Below, one piece after another: positions 29,531 through 29,985 of a stretch of 29,985 nt of DNA. This stretch comes from Clostridium sp. CAG:302. Its GTDB lineage: Bacteria > Bacillota_I > Bacilli_A > RF39 > UBA660. Below the pieces are notes generated by a model. The model was not told where the DNA came from. It did not search any database and worked only from the letters and a program-made list of their open reading frames with translations. The stretch spans positions 1 through 29,985 of the forward strand of contig FR887373.1 of the NCBI GenBank assembly GCA_000431795.1, read 5' to 3'. The position numbers and the translations under genes are program-made. How positions within the stretch are numbered: position 1 is the stretch's first letter; each line of letters begins with the position of its first letter.

Positions 29531-29955
29531 TGGATAGAGATTTAAAAAGAAGCATTATTTTAGATAATTACCAATCTCCTAATAACAAGCATACTAGTGA
29601 TGATAGTTATTTTAAGATTAATACAAGAAATGTTAGTTGTATTGATAATTTAGATATTTATTTAAAGATAGAAGATAATATTATTAAAGATATTTCTTTT
29701 GAAGGAGAAGCTTGTGTTATAAGTATATCCTCTACTAATATTCTTACTAATTTACTTATTGGTAAAACTAAAGAAGAAGGTATTTACTTAATAGATAATT
29801 ATTTAAAAATGATTAATGAAGAAGAATATGATAAAGAAGTATTAAAAGAATTATTAGCATTTGATGATACTAGTAAACAGCCCTCAAGAATTAAATGTGC
29901 TACTTTATCGGCTAATGGTATAAAAGATTATTTAGAGAAAGAAAATCACTCATAG
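29530..29955 (+). CDS. sufU: SufU-type zinc sulfurtransferase
   Basis: A 141-residue SufU homologue, the partner that takes persulfide sulfur from SufS. Candidate zinc ligands are Cys37 and Asp39 in SCID (in place of the usual CGD), Cys62 in GEACVIS and Cys123 in RIKCATL; all are retained. The LDNYQSPNNK segment matches the family ILDHYxxPRNxG. The Gly between Cys37 and Asp39 is replaced by Ile, an unusual change. The start at 29530 overlaps the sufS stop (TAATG) with AAGGA about 9 bases upstream; an in-frame start at 29512 would lie inside sufS and has no better site. A terminator overlaps the stop codon, so sufB does not follow in the same transcript unit. Confidence 0.88.
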   Translation: MDRDLKRSIILDNYQSPNNKHTSDDSYFKINTRNVSCIDNLDIYLKIEDNIIKDISFEGEACVISISSTNILTNLLIGKTKEEGIYLIDNYLKMINEEEYDKEVLKELLAFDDTSKQPSRIKCATLSANGIKDYLEKENHS

Positions 29956-29972
29956 TTAAATGGGTGATTTTT
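29942..29972 (+). terminator. Terminator of the suf operon
   Basis: A 12-bp stem with one G-U pair (29942-29953 with 29960-29971), 6-base loop and T-rich tail. It starts inside the last codons of sufU. Confidence 0.82.
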
Positions 29973-29975
29973 ATG

Positions 29976-29983
29976 TATCAACA
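29976..29983. repeat. TATCAACA repeat at window edge
   Basis: TATCAACAGT at the last bases matches the start of the hairpin at 18851-18873; the window ends before a second arm could be seen. Confidence 0.35.
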
Positions 29984-29985
29984 GT

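Noticed and set aside
1..29985. Mycoplasma-type code with TGA as Trp
   Set aside because: TGA ends the gene at 1785-1787 within an ATGA overlap, and conserved Trp positions use TGG throughout.

Overview
The window is strongly AT-rich DNA from a Gram-positive-type bacterium of low G+C (Bacillota). AAGGAGG-type ribosome binding sites, a PrsA-like foldase, long-form HPF, a SigA-type sigma factor, family II CBS pyrophosphatase, YjcZ-like micropeptides and a SufC-SufB/D-SufS-SufU operon point to Bacilli or a Mollicutes-related gut lineage (RF39-like); that placement is inference. TGA is used as a stop (1785-1787), so the Mycoplasma code does not apply.

Layout. 1-272: tail of a beta-solenoid repeat protein. 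453-2410: rmuC, a small membrane protein and a DUF3603-like protein. 2430-5055 (minus): a beta-lactamase-fold serine hydrolase, a DUF1003 membrane protein and a PrsA-like foldase. 5256-5471: two 31-33 aa YjcZ-like membrane micropeptides. 5536-5892 (minus): HIT hydrolase. 6204-9654: anchored thermonuclease, sugar-phosphate nucleotidyltransferase, hpf and a metallophosphoesterase with an N-terminal HTH. 9849-10629 (minus): a decayed KilA-N gene. 10919-13414: secA. 13415-18536: a decayed integrative element at the 3' end of secA. 18914-22989: HD protein, an unrecognised protein, guanine deaminase, CBS-pyrophosphatase and a two-helix membrane protein. 23182-25318: ackA-nrnA. 25457-26707: sigA. 26806-29955: the SUF operon.

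The most island-like part is 13.4-18.5 kb. A tyrosine integrase gene is split into an N-terminal piece (13661-13912) and a frameshifted C-terminal piece (17530-18205). Between them lie a MacB/FtsX-type ABC exporter, with A-ending codon preference unlike its neighbours, and a 92-codon 3' fragment of trpS. Both flanks carry TGTCCACA repeats (probable integrase arm sites). The last 13 codons plus stop of secA recur at 18495-18536, differing only at third codon positions, as expected if the element entered secA and brought a replacement 3' end.

The least explained signal is a family of short intergenic hairpins in four clusters (277-359, 5970-6061, 10749-10831, 20178-20260). Stems vary and are complementary, while the loop is nearly constant (ACYWWAGG closed by G-C). 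Two clusters also share an identical 20-nt box. I do not recognise the family; it could be a structured RNA or a mobile intergenic repeat. Promoters commonly show an extended -10 (TGnTATAAT), matched by a SigA that keeps the His and Glu expected for extended -10 recognition.
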